Shown here: in pieces, positions 10,910 through 44,217 of the stretch
How positions within the stretch are numbered: the stretch's first letter is position 1
Layout of the letters: the number at the start of each line of letters is the position of its first letter
From: Amphimedon queenslandica
Lineage: Eukaryota > Porifera > Demospongiae > Haplosclerida > Niphatidae
NCBI RefSeq assembly: GCF_000090795.2
Contig: NW_003546501.1
Span: forward strand, 62,001-126,000
Length of the DNA stretch: 64,000 bases
Direction of reading: 5' to 3'
The notes under the pieces: generated by a model
Told to the model about the DNA's origin: nothing
The model's database searches: none
Seen by the model: only the letters and a program-made list of their open reading frames with translations
Made by a program: the position numbers and the translations under genes

Positions 10910-13505
10910 TCATCTTAAGCTGCTAGAAGCCAGTGCTAGCAATCCAAAGGTTAGTAATAAAGGAACGAGCAAAGAGATGAATGTTCTGGGTAGTATTTGT
11001 CTCCCTGAGGAAGTGAATGGTTCTGAAATTCCTGTTGAGTCATCCGTTGGAAGACTTGACGGACTTGGAATACTTGTCGACGTTAAAGAATTTAACGAAG
11101 GAATCACGGAAGAAAATGTAGAACCAGATAACGTTGACGATGATGAAGGCGACGGGATCGGATCGCATTCTGAAGTGACGTTGTACAACTGAGAACATGT
11201 GAAACCAGGATCAATCCTACAGGCGGTACAACCATCCCCAGATGCAGTGTTACCATCATCGCAGTCCTCAGTAGAATCTCTCCTACCATCACCACAGATA
11301 GGCTCAAAGCATATCGAGTGACTGCTCTGTTCTGGACTGCATTCATAGCCAACAGAGACTTCACAGGTTTCTTGACAGCCAAGATCCAGCTCGTTGTCAA
11401 CTCCCATGTCACATTCTTCTCCAGCTTCTCTGAACCCATTGCCACAGTAAGAGTCCTCTATTCTGTCATATTCATAGAAGATGAGTTTTGCTGTAGTGCC
11501 TGGAAGATTCTCAGAATAATGTCTGTTTAAGTTATCTGCTTCGCTGCCATCCGGGATCCATTGGATGATGGAGAAGGTTTTTTGGAGCGAGACGTTGTCT
11601 TCGGGAGGGTTTGCTGGAGATTTTTTACCACATTCCACATTAAATTCATCATTGTCACTGGAGAGAGAGAACTGCTGTGCACCACTTTGAAGAGCTTCGG
11701 CCATCGTTTGTATCTTTGTCTCTAGACTTATCTCAGAGTTTGTGTTTCCTACAGCACAAAATAAAACCCTGGTAGGAGCTGGGGGCACCACCTTATCAAG
11801 TGGAGCCTGTGCCTGGGAAAGTAGTGAACGGAATACTTGATGTACTACTGGTCTGTAGTAAGGCTTGATTGTAAGGGAGTTGAGTATTTTAATTAGGTCA
11901 GATTTGATGTCTCCTTTAGGTGTAGCCCCTGAAGAGATTATGTTAGCTAGTTGTGATTTGTTGTAGCAGCTGGTGAGTGCATGAAAGGATTCCTCCTCAA
12001 AGCTCAGTCGGTCCTTGGGGTCTTGCCCTCTGTTCTTCCCGGCCCATTTCTTAGCAATAGGGATCATCTTTGATTGAAGACAGAGCTCACTTTGTAGGAG
12101 CCATGTGTCTAGTCCGAAGGTTCTCAGACAGTTTGAGCAAGAGCTGTTCGAGTGCGTGAACGCTCTGACTGCGTTACATCTCGGTAGAGCGTAGCCCAAT
12201 GAGAAACCTTCCTTTCCTGCTTGATATAGTGATTCAATGCAATTGTCGTGGAAACTACAGCTAAGGGTCCCTCTGTCCCTGATGTGATGGTCACAGAGAA
12301 GTCTTAAAGATGATCTCTTTTGCAAGTTGGGCTGTGAGTCTGATACATCTATAGAAGAGAGAAAGAGGATGAATTCGATGAATGAAGTATCATTATTATA
12401 ATAAAAATAACTTTTGGCTTAGAAAAGTGAGGTGATTTTATACAATTGCAGCCTTAATGGTTGAGAACAGGCTTGCTTTGGAATGCACAAATCAAAACAG
12501 CTACTGTGTCTAATGGAATAACTGCCAAGCAGTCTGTAAGCACTACTATGATTCTAAATGGTTGTATGCAGAAGCCTTCTGTTGTCCCTGCTGTGAGAAA
12601 GGGCCTAATACTACTGTTAGTGATAACAGTTTGGGAGTGTTTACATTGCAGGATCACAACACTGAGTTGTAATTGGGTTGCATTGGAAGACATTGTCCAA
12701 TTGTCTATAGTCTGTGTTTAACATCACAATGGTCACTACAGAGACTCAAGTCTTACAAACCTCCCCCTTAAACCTTAGCTCTATCTTTGAACTGACCATA
12801 GTTACAAAAAGTGTAATGGAATTTTAGATAATACATGCAGATATACGGGTAACCCAAGCCTCTTATTCCTGCATTAGGCTATATTCATTATTATTATTAT
12901 ACTCAGTGAATGTTGTGGTTTATAGAAATAGAAAGTGATAGGGAAACATGTTATGACCTACAGCTAAGAGAGAGCCATTATACTGCTGCACCTGGGCCAC
13001 TACTCAACTGGATTGTGAGTAACTGTGAGTGGCAATCAAAATAAATCACTGTAGTCTTGTATACACTGGAAGGCTGGACTCTCTCACAGATCTCAAGTGC
13101 TTAAGTGGTCTTATCAGATACTAGCTAAGTATGTGGTAACAGCCACAGCTGGGGATCTCATGCAGCAGACCGCACTGTAATGCTATCTTGCAGTGCAAAT
13201 ACATATACAATACAATCTCTTTCTCTTCCAAATCTTACAAGAGTACAGTGAAGTATATTGCTATTATTGTGTTGATTCAAATGCTTACCTTTTCCATTGA
13301 GCGGGAGAGATTGTCCTATTTGAAATACTGAGCTCCAGACTAGCACCAAAGTGAGTAGTAGTATACCTCCTCTTCTTCTCACGCTCATAGAGAATGCTTC
13401 TGATCCATAGGCTCCACGGTCCATCTGATTCCTCGAGCTAGAAGTGTGTGACACGCGCCGGTTCACAGCAGTTCCTGCTGCTGCTTCTCGTCCTGCAGTT
13501 TTCAT
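10910..13505 (-). CDS. Secreted, probably GPI-anchored Cys-rich protein with DUF4215-type repeats
   Basis: Two exons, 13289-13505 and 10910-12348 (1656 nt, 551 aa), join in phase within a GAT codon. The N-terminus has a basic-hydrophobic signal (SVRRRGGILLLTLVLVW) preceded by a polar stretch; the true start may be the ATG at 13505 or an internal Met nearer the signal. About 300 residues with scattered Cys (CSFHDNC, CSNCLRTFGLD) are unrecognised. A Cys-rich block follows with CGNGFREAGEECDMG, CGDGRRDSTEDCDDGN and SGDGCTACRIDPGFTC. That pattern fits the DUF4215/Myxococcus Cys-rich repeat found in extracellular proteins. A Ser/Thr/Pro stalk and a C-terminal hydrophobic tail (LVPLLLTFGLLALA, ending SSLR) suggest GPI anchoring. 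The ligand is unknown. Confidence 0.82.
12349..13288. other. Intron of the Cys-rich gene
   Basis: The 940 bp intron contains no further in-phase exon that I can support and no clear transposon ends. Confidence 0.6.
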
Positions 13506-13896
13506 TGTTTGATTGCGGATTTTCTGCACAATTATAACCTTTTCTCTGTATCCAGTGTATTATCAACACTGCAGGCCTTGTTCTCAGTTGTACTGACTCG
13601 TGGGAGCGGATCTTGGCCTTTTATATACTAGTGAGATAGATAGACAGCACTGAGCTCAATTGTTATTTTAATATCCAATGCCGGCCTTCATTGCCATGAC
13701 ATCCGGATCACGTGACCACTTCAATTGCACAACAATACAATGATTCTCTGTGAATTTTTATTTTTATCTGATTTTTAAAAAGGAAGTTTAAAAATTAGCT
13801 TGTGGTAACACACTAGAGATAAAACACTACATGAGACACTATTATTTATAATTATTTAATAATTATAAGCTAGACTACCATGTATACATAATAATA

Positions 13897-13935
<39 letters not shown>

Positions 13936-13952
13936 TATTAAATAATTTAAAG
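13506..13952. other. Intergenic between the Cys-rich gene and TTC39 (tandem, same strand)
   Basis: 447 bp upstream of the Cys-rich gene. It contains a CACGTGACC E-box-like site near 13710 and an AAT microsatellite at 13889-13934, close to the end of TTC39. Confidence 0.55.
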
Positions 13953-36358
<22,406 letters not shown>

Positions 36359-36831
36359 GATCGACAATTTTAAAAACTAGAGCTAAACTATCTCCTAGGT
36401 AATCAGAAAATAAAATTTGAGCTAGAAAAGAGAGCTGGACTACATTAGAAGAGGAACATTGTGAAGATAAAGGACAGCAGGTTTGCAACTCCCTTTTCTC
36501 CGCCTTTTGGGTGGGGCTACAGGTTCCAGGATCACGTGATGTGAGAACAAATAAACCCCACCTCAAGTTTTGCGCATGCGCATAACTAGTTAATATCTAG
36601 TGGCGGTAAAATTTAAAGTAATTTTTTAATTGACAAAGTACAAAAATACACAAATATTCATTCTAAGCTGCACCTCTGCAGGTAACCAACTAGTTATGGT
36701 CTAGCAATAACTTACTATCAAAATATTAATTTTCAAAAATCTACTGAAGATAAACATCACAATATTTCATTTTTAAAAAGTCACTCTAATTTGAGAAAGG
36801 CATAAACTGAGCAAGCAACAAAATCTAGTTT
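36359..36831. promoter_or_regulatory. TTC39 upstream region and left junction of the NIDO array
   Basis: Upstream of the TTC39 start, GATCACGTGATG near 36530 is a palindromic E-box. At 36659-36685 (CATTCTAAGCTGCACCTCTG) lies a short remnant resembling the start of PGAM5 exon 4, with the same CTAGTTA-containing flank that follows each PGAM5 fossil to the right. It marks the outer edge of the duplicated unit. Confidence 0.55.
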
Positions 36832-37823
36832 CTACATATATTTACTGCAAAATGGCGGGCTTTTTCCAGACATCTGTTTCATTGTATGACATGCAAGAGC
36901 CTCCAACCTTTTCTTGCATTGGCAGACAGGAGGTGGAGGAAGAGCATCTGAAATTAGAAATGGTGTATAGAATGCTTAGTATATACATTACCATTGAAAT
37001 CAAGGACATATTTTCCAGGAATGCCAACATCAGATTCTGTGACTGCATTAGAATTAAGGAAACCGTTAGTTGCAAATGGGTATTCAAACAGGAGCTGTGA
37101 AAAATCATCATTGTATGATCCAGTGAATGTTTGGGTATCATCCAATACACGGACAATTAGAACAATACCAAATGTGTATCTGCCATTGGTTGCTAATACT
37201 AGCTGAGCAATTGTTCCAGGCAACGTAGCACCCTAGTGGTATGCAATGTATTTGATAAAAGAATTACAGTCAAATGGTTGAACTCACAACATTGGGAAAT
37301 AAGTTATCAACCTCAAAAAGCAGAAGATGTGTTGGGCAAATACTATCAGCATTCAAAGCAGGGAATTTAGCTTTAATATCATTCAGAGCTCTATTCCTCA
37401 GTGATACATCTACAGAGATTTTAAGAGTTGAACTACCAAAAAAACCAATAGAAGCAGCATGCCTCTGCAAACCAATGTTATAGGTAGGTGGGCTTAGAGT
37501 CAAGAGGTCAGCACGAATCTTTTAAAAAGTAAAAATGAGACAAGTATATTAAAATCATAAAATAGAGCTACTCACTGCAGCTTCTGCAAGTGCAGAGTCG
37601 TTGGGAAGACCTCTGATATTAGTAATTGTCAAAGGGAGACTGAGACCAGAAGCAGAGCCACTATTACTTACTGCTGCTAGAGTAGTAGCAGAAGAGTCCT
37701 GATAAAAGTCATCTTTATCAAGACTAAAGCTGGAGCCACTTATGCAAAATATCAAAAACAGCTTTAAAAACTAAAAAAGTGTATACAAATTTCCAGATTA
37801 CAAGCATGACTTACCACTGACAT
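36832..37823 (-). CDS. Secreted NIDO-like protein, tandem copy A
   Basis: Five exons: 37815-37823 (only ATG TCA GTG coding), 37576-37770, 37288-37518, 36992-37232, 36832-36947; 263 aa, intact. Exons 1-2 together give a signal peptide (MSVFLKLFLIFCISGSSF). The middle resembles the nidogen NIDO domain: SLRNRALNDIKAKFP matches the family's LLxRAxxDIxxxFP, HLLLFEVDNLF the PTxxxxTWDNVGYF strand, TIAQLVLATNGRYTFGIVL the NTFQxVLATDGxxSF strand, and VGIPGKYVLDFNG the GxPGRWVFRID end. A short Pro- and Cys-containing tail (PPPPVCQCKKR ... CSKYM) follows. NIDO domains occur in secreted and matrix proteins; the partner is unknown. The expected Trp of TWDNVG is absent, so the assignment is probable rather than certain. 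Confidence 0.85.
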
Positions 37824-38040
37824 TTCCCTCTGCCCTTCTCTAAAGGAGTAATAGTTTATTTGACAACTAATAGTGCAAACTGCTACATATATATACCGGT
37901 ACCTGTAATTAACTGACTAGACAAGCTAATTCACTAATGACCGATTAAACTTAAATTGAATACTTATTTAATTGTTTGTTTGTATTGCACTGTTGGCATG
38001 TTTTGCCATGATACCATTTATTGCAATCGAATTTAATGAT

Positions 38041-38200
38041 CCCAAGAATAGAAACCTCTTCTATTCCAGACAACTTGTTCGATTTAACTAACAACGTTAA
38101 AGTGTTATAACTACAGATTGAATTCGTAGTTATACATACTTTGATGTTGTCAGTTAAATGGAACAAGTTGTTCAGAATAGAAGAGGTTTCAATTCTTAGG
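38041..38200. mobile_element. MITE-like hairpin with ~60 bp inverted arms
   Basis: The left arm (CCCAAGAATAGAAACCTCTT... to about 38102) and right arm (to 38200, ending AGGTTTCAATTCTTAGG) are inverted copies with a few mismatches around a ~40 bp centre. The same structure lies at 41792-41949, and one arm remains near 43838-43900. It is carried inside the tandem unit. Confidence 0.75.
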
Positions 38201-38491
38201 AAACAATGCTATGCATTCAGATCAAAGTAACCTGCAACAGACTGTTGCATCTAATAATACAATAATACTGTTGCATCTCATGAATTTGAATAGTACCAAT
38301 GCTGACTAGTAAAAGCTAGAGAAACGATAATTTGTGGTAAATCCTTGTAGTATTTATTCTATTGTCATCTTTTGTAACATGCATCACATGCACATATGGG
38401 GTTGACTATACCATAAGGAAAGGATACTCATCAATAATAATGAGAGCTGAAAATGTATGTACATGTACATGTACATGTACTTGTATGAGAG

Positions 38492-38632
38492 TCAATTGAA
38501 TGTCAATAGTTCGGGTGGGAGGTGTCCAGTACCGCCCATTTCTCTTAAACTGACATGCCCATTAGGTCGGATGGATATTTTAGTGATTCTACAGTTACCA
38601 ATACCCATTCTAAGCCATGCCTCTGGAGGTAA
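38492..38632 (-). pseudogene. Fossil of PGAM5 last exon, copy 1
   Basis: Open in the PGAM5 frame: [14 protein letters not shown] ... [17 protein letters not shown] ... [12 protein letters not shown] then TGA, almost the same as the functional exon at 44218-44368. It begins abruptly at the TTACCTCCAGAGG point, where homology to the acceptor side of the true exon stops, so it has no splice acceptor and no other PGAM5 exons. Confidence 0.88.
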
Positions 38633-38710
38633 GTGACTAGTTAATGTGTATCAATAATTTATTATCAAATTATTTAATTCCAGAAGAATTCACTGAGCCT
38701 GCATGAGGGT

Positions 38711-38754
38711 AGTCTCGCCCCACCCCTTCGCTACCTAAGGGGCGGGGCAAGACT
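38711..38754. mobile_element. 44 bp GC-rich hairpin insertion with 10 bp direct repeats
   Basis: AGTCTCGCCCCACCCCTT and AAGGGGCGGGGCAAGACT form an 18 bp stem (two mismatches) around CGCTACCT. The hairpin is flanked by GCATGAGGGT on both sides. The equivalent place near 40460 in another unit reads GCCTGAGGGTGAAAG without the hairpin, like an empty site. A second copy is at 42499-42542. Confidence 0.75.
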
Positions 38755-38858
38755 AGCATGAGGGTGATTCTGGGTGAAAATCTCAACATTTAAAAAGTTA
38801 TTAAAAGCCACTCTAATTTGACAAGACATAAAATGAGCAAAGTAGTAAAGTCTGCTGT

Positions 38859-39865
38859 CTACATATATTGACTGCAAAATGATGGAATGTTTCCAGACAT
38901 CTGTTTCATTGTATAACATGCGAGAGCCTCCAACCTTTTCTTGCATTGGCAAACAGGAACTGGAGGAAGGGCATCTGAAATTAGGATGGTATATAAAATG
39001 CATATTAATAGTCAGTATTATACATTACCATTGAAATCAATGACATATTTTCCAGAAGTGCCAACATTAGAATCCATGGCTGCATTAGAATTAAGGACAC
39101 CATTAGTTGCAAATGGATATTCCAACAAGAGCTCTGAAAAATCATCATTATATGATCCAGTGAATGTGCTGGTATCAAAGTACACATGCACAATTAGAAC
39201 AATACCAAACGTGTATCTACCATTGGTTGCTAGTACTAGCTGAGCAATTGTTCCATTATAGTCACTAATAAACTAGTGGTATGCAATGTATTTGACAAAG
39301 GAATAACAATCAAATGATTAAACTCACAACTTCAGAGTATAAGTCATCAACCTCAAAAAGCAGAAGATGTGTTGGGTAAATACTATCACCATTCAAAGCA
39401 GGGAATTTAGCCTTAATATCATTTAGAGCTCTATTCCTCAGTGGTACATCTACAGAGATCTTAAGAGTTGAACTACCTGAATAACCTGCAGAAGCAGTAC
39501 GCCTCTGCAAGCCAATGTTATAGGTAGGTGGGCTTAGAGACAAGAGGCCACCAGTAATCTTTAAAAAAGTGAAAATGAGACAAACATATTAAAATCATAG
39601 CATAGAGCTACTCACTGAAGCTTCTACAAGTGCAGAGTCATTAGGAAGACCTCTGATATTAGTAATTGTCAAAGGGAGGCTGAGATCAGGAAAAGAGCTC
39701 CCAGAACTTACTTCTACTAGGGTAGTAGCAGAAGAGTCCTGATAAAAGTCATCTGTATCAAGGCTAAAGCTGGAGCCACTTATGCAAAATATCAAAAACA
39801 GCTTTAAAAACTAAAAAGACCTATACAAAATGTCCAGGTTACACAGCATGACTTACCACTGACAT
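38859..39865 (-). CDS. Secreted NIDO-like protein, tandem copy B
   Basis: Exons 39857-39865, 39616-39810, 39328-39558, 39029-39272, 38859-38974; 264 aa, all splice sites and frame intact. It has the same architecture as copy A: signal peptide, NIDO-like core and CQCKKR tail. The largest differences are a linker with FPDLSL instead of ASGLSL, SEVVFISDYNGTIAQ at the exon 3/4 join (one codon longer), and Cys-Tyr for Cys-His in the tail (LACYTMKQMSG). The array is codirectional with PGAM5 and separated from its neighbours by PGAM5 exon fossils. Copy-specific changes cluster in exposed linkers rather than the hydrophobic strands (judged by eye). Confidence 0.85.
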
Positions 39866-40551
39866 TTCCTGCTCTCTGCCCTTCTCTAATGCCACAATAC
39901 CAATTTATTGCAACAGATCAGTATAGTTGCTTTGAAATAACCTGCAATAGACTGGGTGGGACAAGACGTGTACATGACACTATTGCATTTCATGAATTTC
40001 AATATTGCCAATGCAGACTTGTAATAGCTAGTGTGAAAAGGAGTAACAGTAATATTTGTGGTATTTTTGTAGTAAATTTTTGTAGTACTATCTACTGTCA
40101 TTTCTCATAAAGTACATGATAGTGTATGGGTTGGCTATACCATAGATAATAGAGTGAATTTACTCTATTAAAGAAATTTATAGTCTATGGCTATACCATA
40201 AGGAAAGGATACTACTCAATATGAGAGCTAAAATGCATGTACATGTATGAGAGTCGGTTGAATGCCAATAGTTCGGGTGGGAGGTGTCCAGTACTCCCCA
40301 TTTCTCTTAAACTGACATGCCCATTAGGTCGGATGGATATTTTAGTGAATCTGTAGTTGCCAATACTCATCTTAAGCCACGCCTCTGGAGGTAACTGACT
40401 AGTTAATGTGTAGCAATAATTTACTATCAAATTATTTAATTTCAGAAGAATTTACTAAGCCTGAGGGTGAAAGTTGCAATATTCTAATCTGTCATTAAAA
40501 GTCACTATAATTTGACAAGACATAAACTGAGCAAGCAGTAAAGTCTGCTCT
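39866..40551. other. Spacer B-C of the NIDO array
   Basis: Contains TACATG repeats and the second PGAM5 exon fossil. Unlike spacers A-B and C-D it lacks the long inverted-arm MITE and the GC hairpin, so it is shorter. Confidence 0.7.
40254..40393 (-). pseudogene. Fossil of PGAM5 last exon, copy 2
   Basis: Reads [20 protein letters not shown] ... RPNGHVSLREMG ... [11 protein letters not shown]. The TGA stop has become a CGA codon (NRLSY...), so it is degenerating. There is no acceptor or upstream exon. Confidence 0.88.
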
Positions 40552-41569
40552 CTACATATATTGACTGCAAAATGACGGAATGTTTCCAGACATCTGTTTC
40601 ATTGTATGACATGCAAGAGCCTCTAACCTTTTCTTGCATTGGCAAACAGGAGGAGGAGGAAGAGCATCTGAAATTAGGATGGTATATAGAATGCATATTA
40701 ATAGTCAGTATATACAGTGACATTATGCATTACCATTGAAATCAATGATATATTTTCCAGGAGTGTCAACATTAGATTCTGTGGCTGCACTAGAACTGAG
40801 GTAGCCCCCATTAGCTGCAAATGGATATTCAACCAAGAGCTGTGAATAATCATCATTATATGATCCAGTATATGATAGGGAATCAAAGTACACACGGACA
40901 ATTAGAACAATACCAAATGTGTATCTGCCATTGGTTGCTAGTACTAGTTGAGCAATTGTTCCAGCCACTATAGTACCCTAGGAGTATGTAATGTATTTGA
41001 TAAAAGAATTTCAATCAAATGGGCAAACTCACAACATGGGGAAATAAGTTATCAACCTCAAAAAGCAGAAGATGCGTTGGGTAAATAGTATCTTTATTCA
41101 GAGCAGGGAATTTAGCTTTAATATCATTCAGAGCTCTATTCCTCAGTGATACATTTTCAGAGATTTTAAGAGTTGAACGACCATAAAACGTAGTAAAAGT
41201 AGGACGCCTCTGCAAACCAATGTTATAGGTAGGTGGGCTTAGAGACAAGAGGCCTGGACGAATCTTTTAAAAAGTAAAATTGAGACAAGTATATTAAAAT
41301 CATAGTGTAGAGCTACTCACTGCAGCTTCTGCAAGTACAGAGTCATTAGGAAGACCTTTGATATTAGTGATTGTCAAAGGGAGGCTGAGACCAGAAGCAG
41401 AGCCATCATCACTTACTGCTGCTAGAGTAGTAGCAGAAGGGTCCTGATAAAAGTCATCTCTATCAAGACTAAAGCTGGAGCCACTTATGCAAAATATCAA
41501 AAACAGCTTTAAAAACTAAAAATACTTATACAAATGTCCAGGCTACACAGCATGACTTACCACTGACAT
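40552..41569 (-). CDS. Secreted NIDO-like protein, tandem copy C
   Basis: Exons 41561-41569, 41321-41515, 41033-41263, 40734-40977, 40552-40667; 264 aa, intact. Distinct features are a GYLSSSAATESNV segment before the conserved TPGKYIIDF strand, FTTFYGRSTLKISENV in the first core strand, and NKDTIYPTHLL in the RAxxDI region. Signal peptide and Cys tail are as in the other copies. Retention of frame, four introns and splice sites in all four copies points to selection on expressed proteins. Confidence 0.85.
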
Positions 41570-41791
41570 TTCCCTCTGCCCTTCTCTAAAGGAGTAATGG
41601 TTTATCTGACAACTAATAGTGCAAACCCGGCACTACATATATATACCGGTACCTGTAATTAACTGACTAGACAAGCTAATTCACTAATGACCGATTAAAC
41701 TTAAATTAAATACTTATTTAATTGTTTGTTTGTATTGCGCTGTTGGCATGTTTTGCCATGATACCATTTTATTGCAATCAAATTTAATGTT

Positions 41792-41949
41792 CCCAAGAAT
41801 AGAAACTACTTCTATTCTGGACAACTTGTTCGATTTAACTAACAATATTAAAGTGTTATAACTACAGATTGAATTTGTAGTTACATACTTTGATGTTGAC
41901 AGTTAAACGGAACAAGTTGTTCAGAATAGAAGAGGTTTCAATTCTTAGG
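41792..41949. mobile_element. MITE-like hairpin with ~60 bp inverted arms (second copy)
   Basis: Same element as 38041-38200 at the homologous place in the next-but-one spacer. It is followed by a local triplication of CTAATAATACAATAATACTG near 41998-42075 (only one to two copies at 38250). Confidence 0.75.
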
Positions 41950-42287
41950 AAACAATGCAATGCATTCAAATCAAAGTAACCTGCAACAGACTGTTGCATC
42001 TAATAATACAATAATACTGTTGCATCTAATAATACAATAATACTGTTACATCTAATAATACAATAATACTGTTGCATCTCATGAATTTGAATAGTACCAA
42101 TGCTAACTTGTAAAAGCTAGAGAAACGATAATTTGTGGTAAATTCTTGTAGCATTTATTCAATTGTCATCTTTCATAACATGCATCACATACGTATGGGT
42201 TGACTATCTATACCATAAGAAAAGGATACTCATCAATAATAATGAGAGTTAAAAATGTATGTACATGTACATGTACATGTATGAAAG

Positions 42288-42420
42288 TCAATTGAATGTC
42301 AATAATTCAGGTGGGAGGTGTCCAGTACCATCCATTGCTCTTAATAAATTTACATTCCCATTAGGTTGGATGGATATTTTAGTGATTCTGCAGTTACTGA
42401 TACCACACCTCTGGAGGTAA
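42288..42420 (-). pseudogene. Fossil of PGAM5 last exon, copy 3
   Basis: Most decayed of the three fossils: it starts at CCTCCAGAGGTGTGG, lacks some bases after the first residues and has substitutions in the RPNG region, but still ends [12 protein letters not shown] plus TGA. Confidence 0.85.
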
Positions 42421-42498
42421 GTGACTAGTTAATGTGTATCAATAATCTATTATCAAATTATTCAATTCTAGAAGAATTCACTGAGCCTGCATGAAGGT

Positions 42499-42542
42499 AG
42501 TCTCACCCCGCCCCTTCGCTACCTAAGGGGCGGGGCAAGACT
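42499..42542. mobile_element. GC-rich hairpin insertion, second copy
   Basis: Same 18 bp stem with CGCTACCT loop as at 38711-38754 and the same flanks (GCATGAAGGT and GCATGAGGGT). Confidence 0.75.
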
Positions 42543-42645
42543 AGCATGAGGGTGATTCTGGGTGAAAATCTCAGCATTTTAAAAGTTATTAAAAACCACT
42601 CTAATTTGACAAGACAAAAAATGAGCAAGCAGTAAAGTCTGCTGT

Positions 42646-43657
42646 CTACATATATTGACTGCAAAATGACAGAATGTTTCCAGACATCTGTTTCATTGTA
42701 TGACATGCAAGAGCCTCCAACCTTTTTTTGCATTGGCAAACAGGAGGTGGAGGAAGGGCATCTGAAATTAGGATATTATATAGAATGCATATTAAGAGTC
42801 AGTATATACATTACCGTTGAAATCAATGACATATTTTCCAGGAGTGTCAACATTAGATTCCGTGGCTGCATTAGAATTAAGGGCACCATTAGTTGCAAAT
42901 GGATATTCAACCAAGAGCTGTGAAAAATCATCATTATATGATCCAGTGAATGTGCCGGCACTAGAGAAAACATGCACAATTAGAACAATACCAAACGTGT
43001 ATCTGCCATTGGTTGCTAATACTAGCTGAGCAATTGTTCCATCCAAGTCAGTACCCTAGTGGTATGCAATGTATTTGATAAAGGAATCACTTACAATCAA
43101 ATGGTTGAACTCACAACATTGGTATGTAAGTCATCAACCTCAAAAAGCAGAAGATGCGTTGGGTAAATACTATCACCATTCAGAGCAGGGAATTTAGCTT
43201 TAATATCATTCAGAGCTTTATTCCTCAGTAGTACATCTACAGAGATCTTAAGAGTTGAACTGCCTGAATAACCTGCAGCAACAGTACGCCTCTGCAAGCC
43301 AATGTTATAGATAGGTAGGCTTAGAGTTAAGAGGCCACCAGTGATCTTTTTAAAAAGTAAAAACTGATTAAACAAGTATATCAAAATCATAGAATAGAGC
43401 TACTCACTGCAGCTCCTGCAAGTGCAGAGTCATCAGAAAGACCTCTGATATTAGTAATTGTTAAAGGAAGACTGAGACCAGAAGCAGAGCCACTATCACT
43501 TACTGTTGCTAGAGTAGTAGCAGAAGAGTCCTGATAAAAGTCATCTCTATCAAGACTAAAGCTGGAGCCACTTATGCAAAATATCAAAAACAGCTTTAAA
43601 AACTAAAAAAACTTAATAAAAATGTCCAGGTCACACAATATGACTTACCACTGACAT
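42646..43657 (-). CDS. Secreted NIDO-like protein, tandem copy D (nearest PGAM5)
   Basis: Exons 43649-43657, 43408-43602, 43115-43345, 42815-43055, 42646-42761; 263 aa, intact. Next to the true PGAM5 last exon, so this is probably in the ancestral position. The core reads LLRNKALNDIKAKFP, PTHLLLFEVDDL, GTIAQLVLATNGRYTF and VDTPGKYVIDFNG; the tail is CQCKKRLEALACHTMKQ. The signal peptide is again split so that exon 1 codes only three residues. Confidence 0.85.
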
Positions 43658-44217
43658 TCCCTGCCCTTTCTAAAGAAGTAGTGGTCTAGCTGACAAATAG
43701 TGCAAACCAGTGTATAATTAACTGAATAGATAAGCTAATTGACTAATGACTGATTGAACTTAAATTAAATACTAACTAATTGTTTGCTTGGCATGTTTTG
43801 CCACAGTACCAATTTATTGCAACTGATGTGATTACTTTGATGTTGTAAGTTAAAAGGAACAATTTATCCAGAATAGAAGAGGTTTCTATTCTTGGGAAGA
43901 ATGTAACACCTTTAAAACAAAGTAACCTGCAATAGACTGTTGAGATAATAAATGTACATGTACATTGTATCACATGAAGAGTACCAATGATGCTGACTTG
44001 TAATAGCTAGTATGAAAAGGAGTAGTGACAATAATAGCACTTGGAATATAAGTAGAACTTTTTTGTTGTATCTATTGCCACCTCTCATAATGTGTGTCAC
44101 ACTACATATAGGGCTGACTGTACCATAAGGAAAGGATACTCATCAATATGAATGAGAGCTAAAAATGTACATGTACATGTACATGTACATGTACATGTAC
44201 ATGTACATGTATGAGAG
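43658..44217. other. Spacer between NIDO copy D and PGAM5
   Basis: Holds one surviving arm of the inverted-arm MITE (about 43838-43900) and a TGTACA array (44167-44212) next to the PGAM5 stop. The Met-Tyr reading frame across that array is an artefact. Confidence 0.7.

Noticed and set aside
40212-40430. Short open frame with PGAM5-like sequence considered as a separate gene
   Set aside because: It is the second fossil of PGAM5 exon 4, with no acceptor, no catalytic exons and a lost stop.
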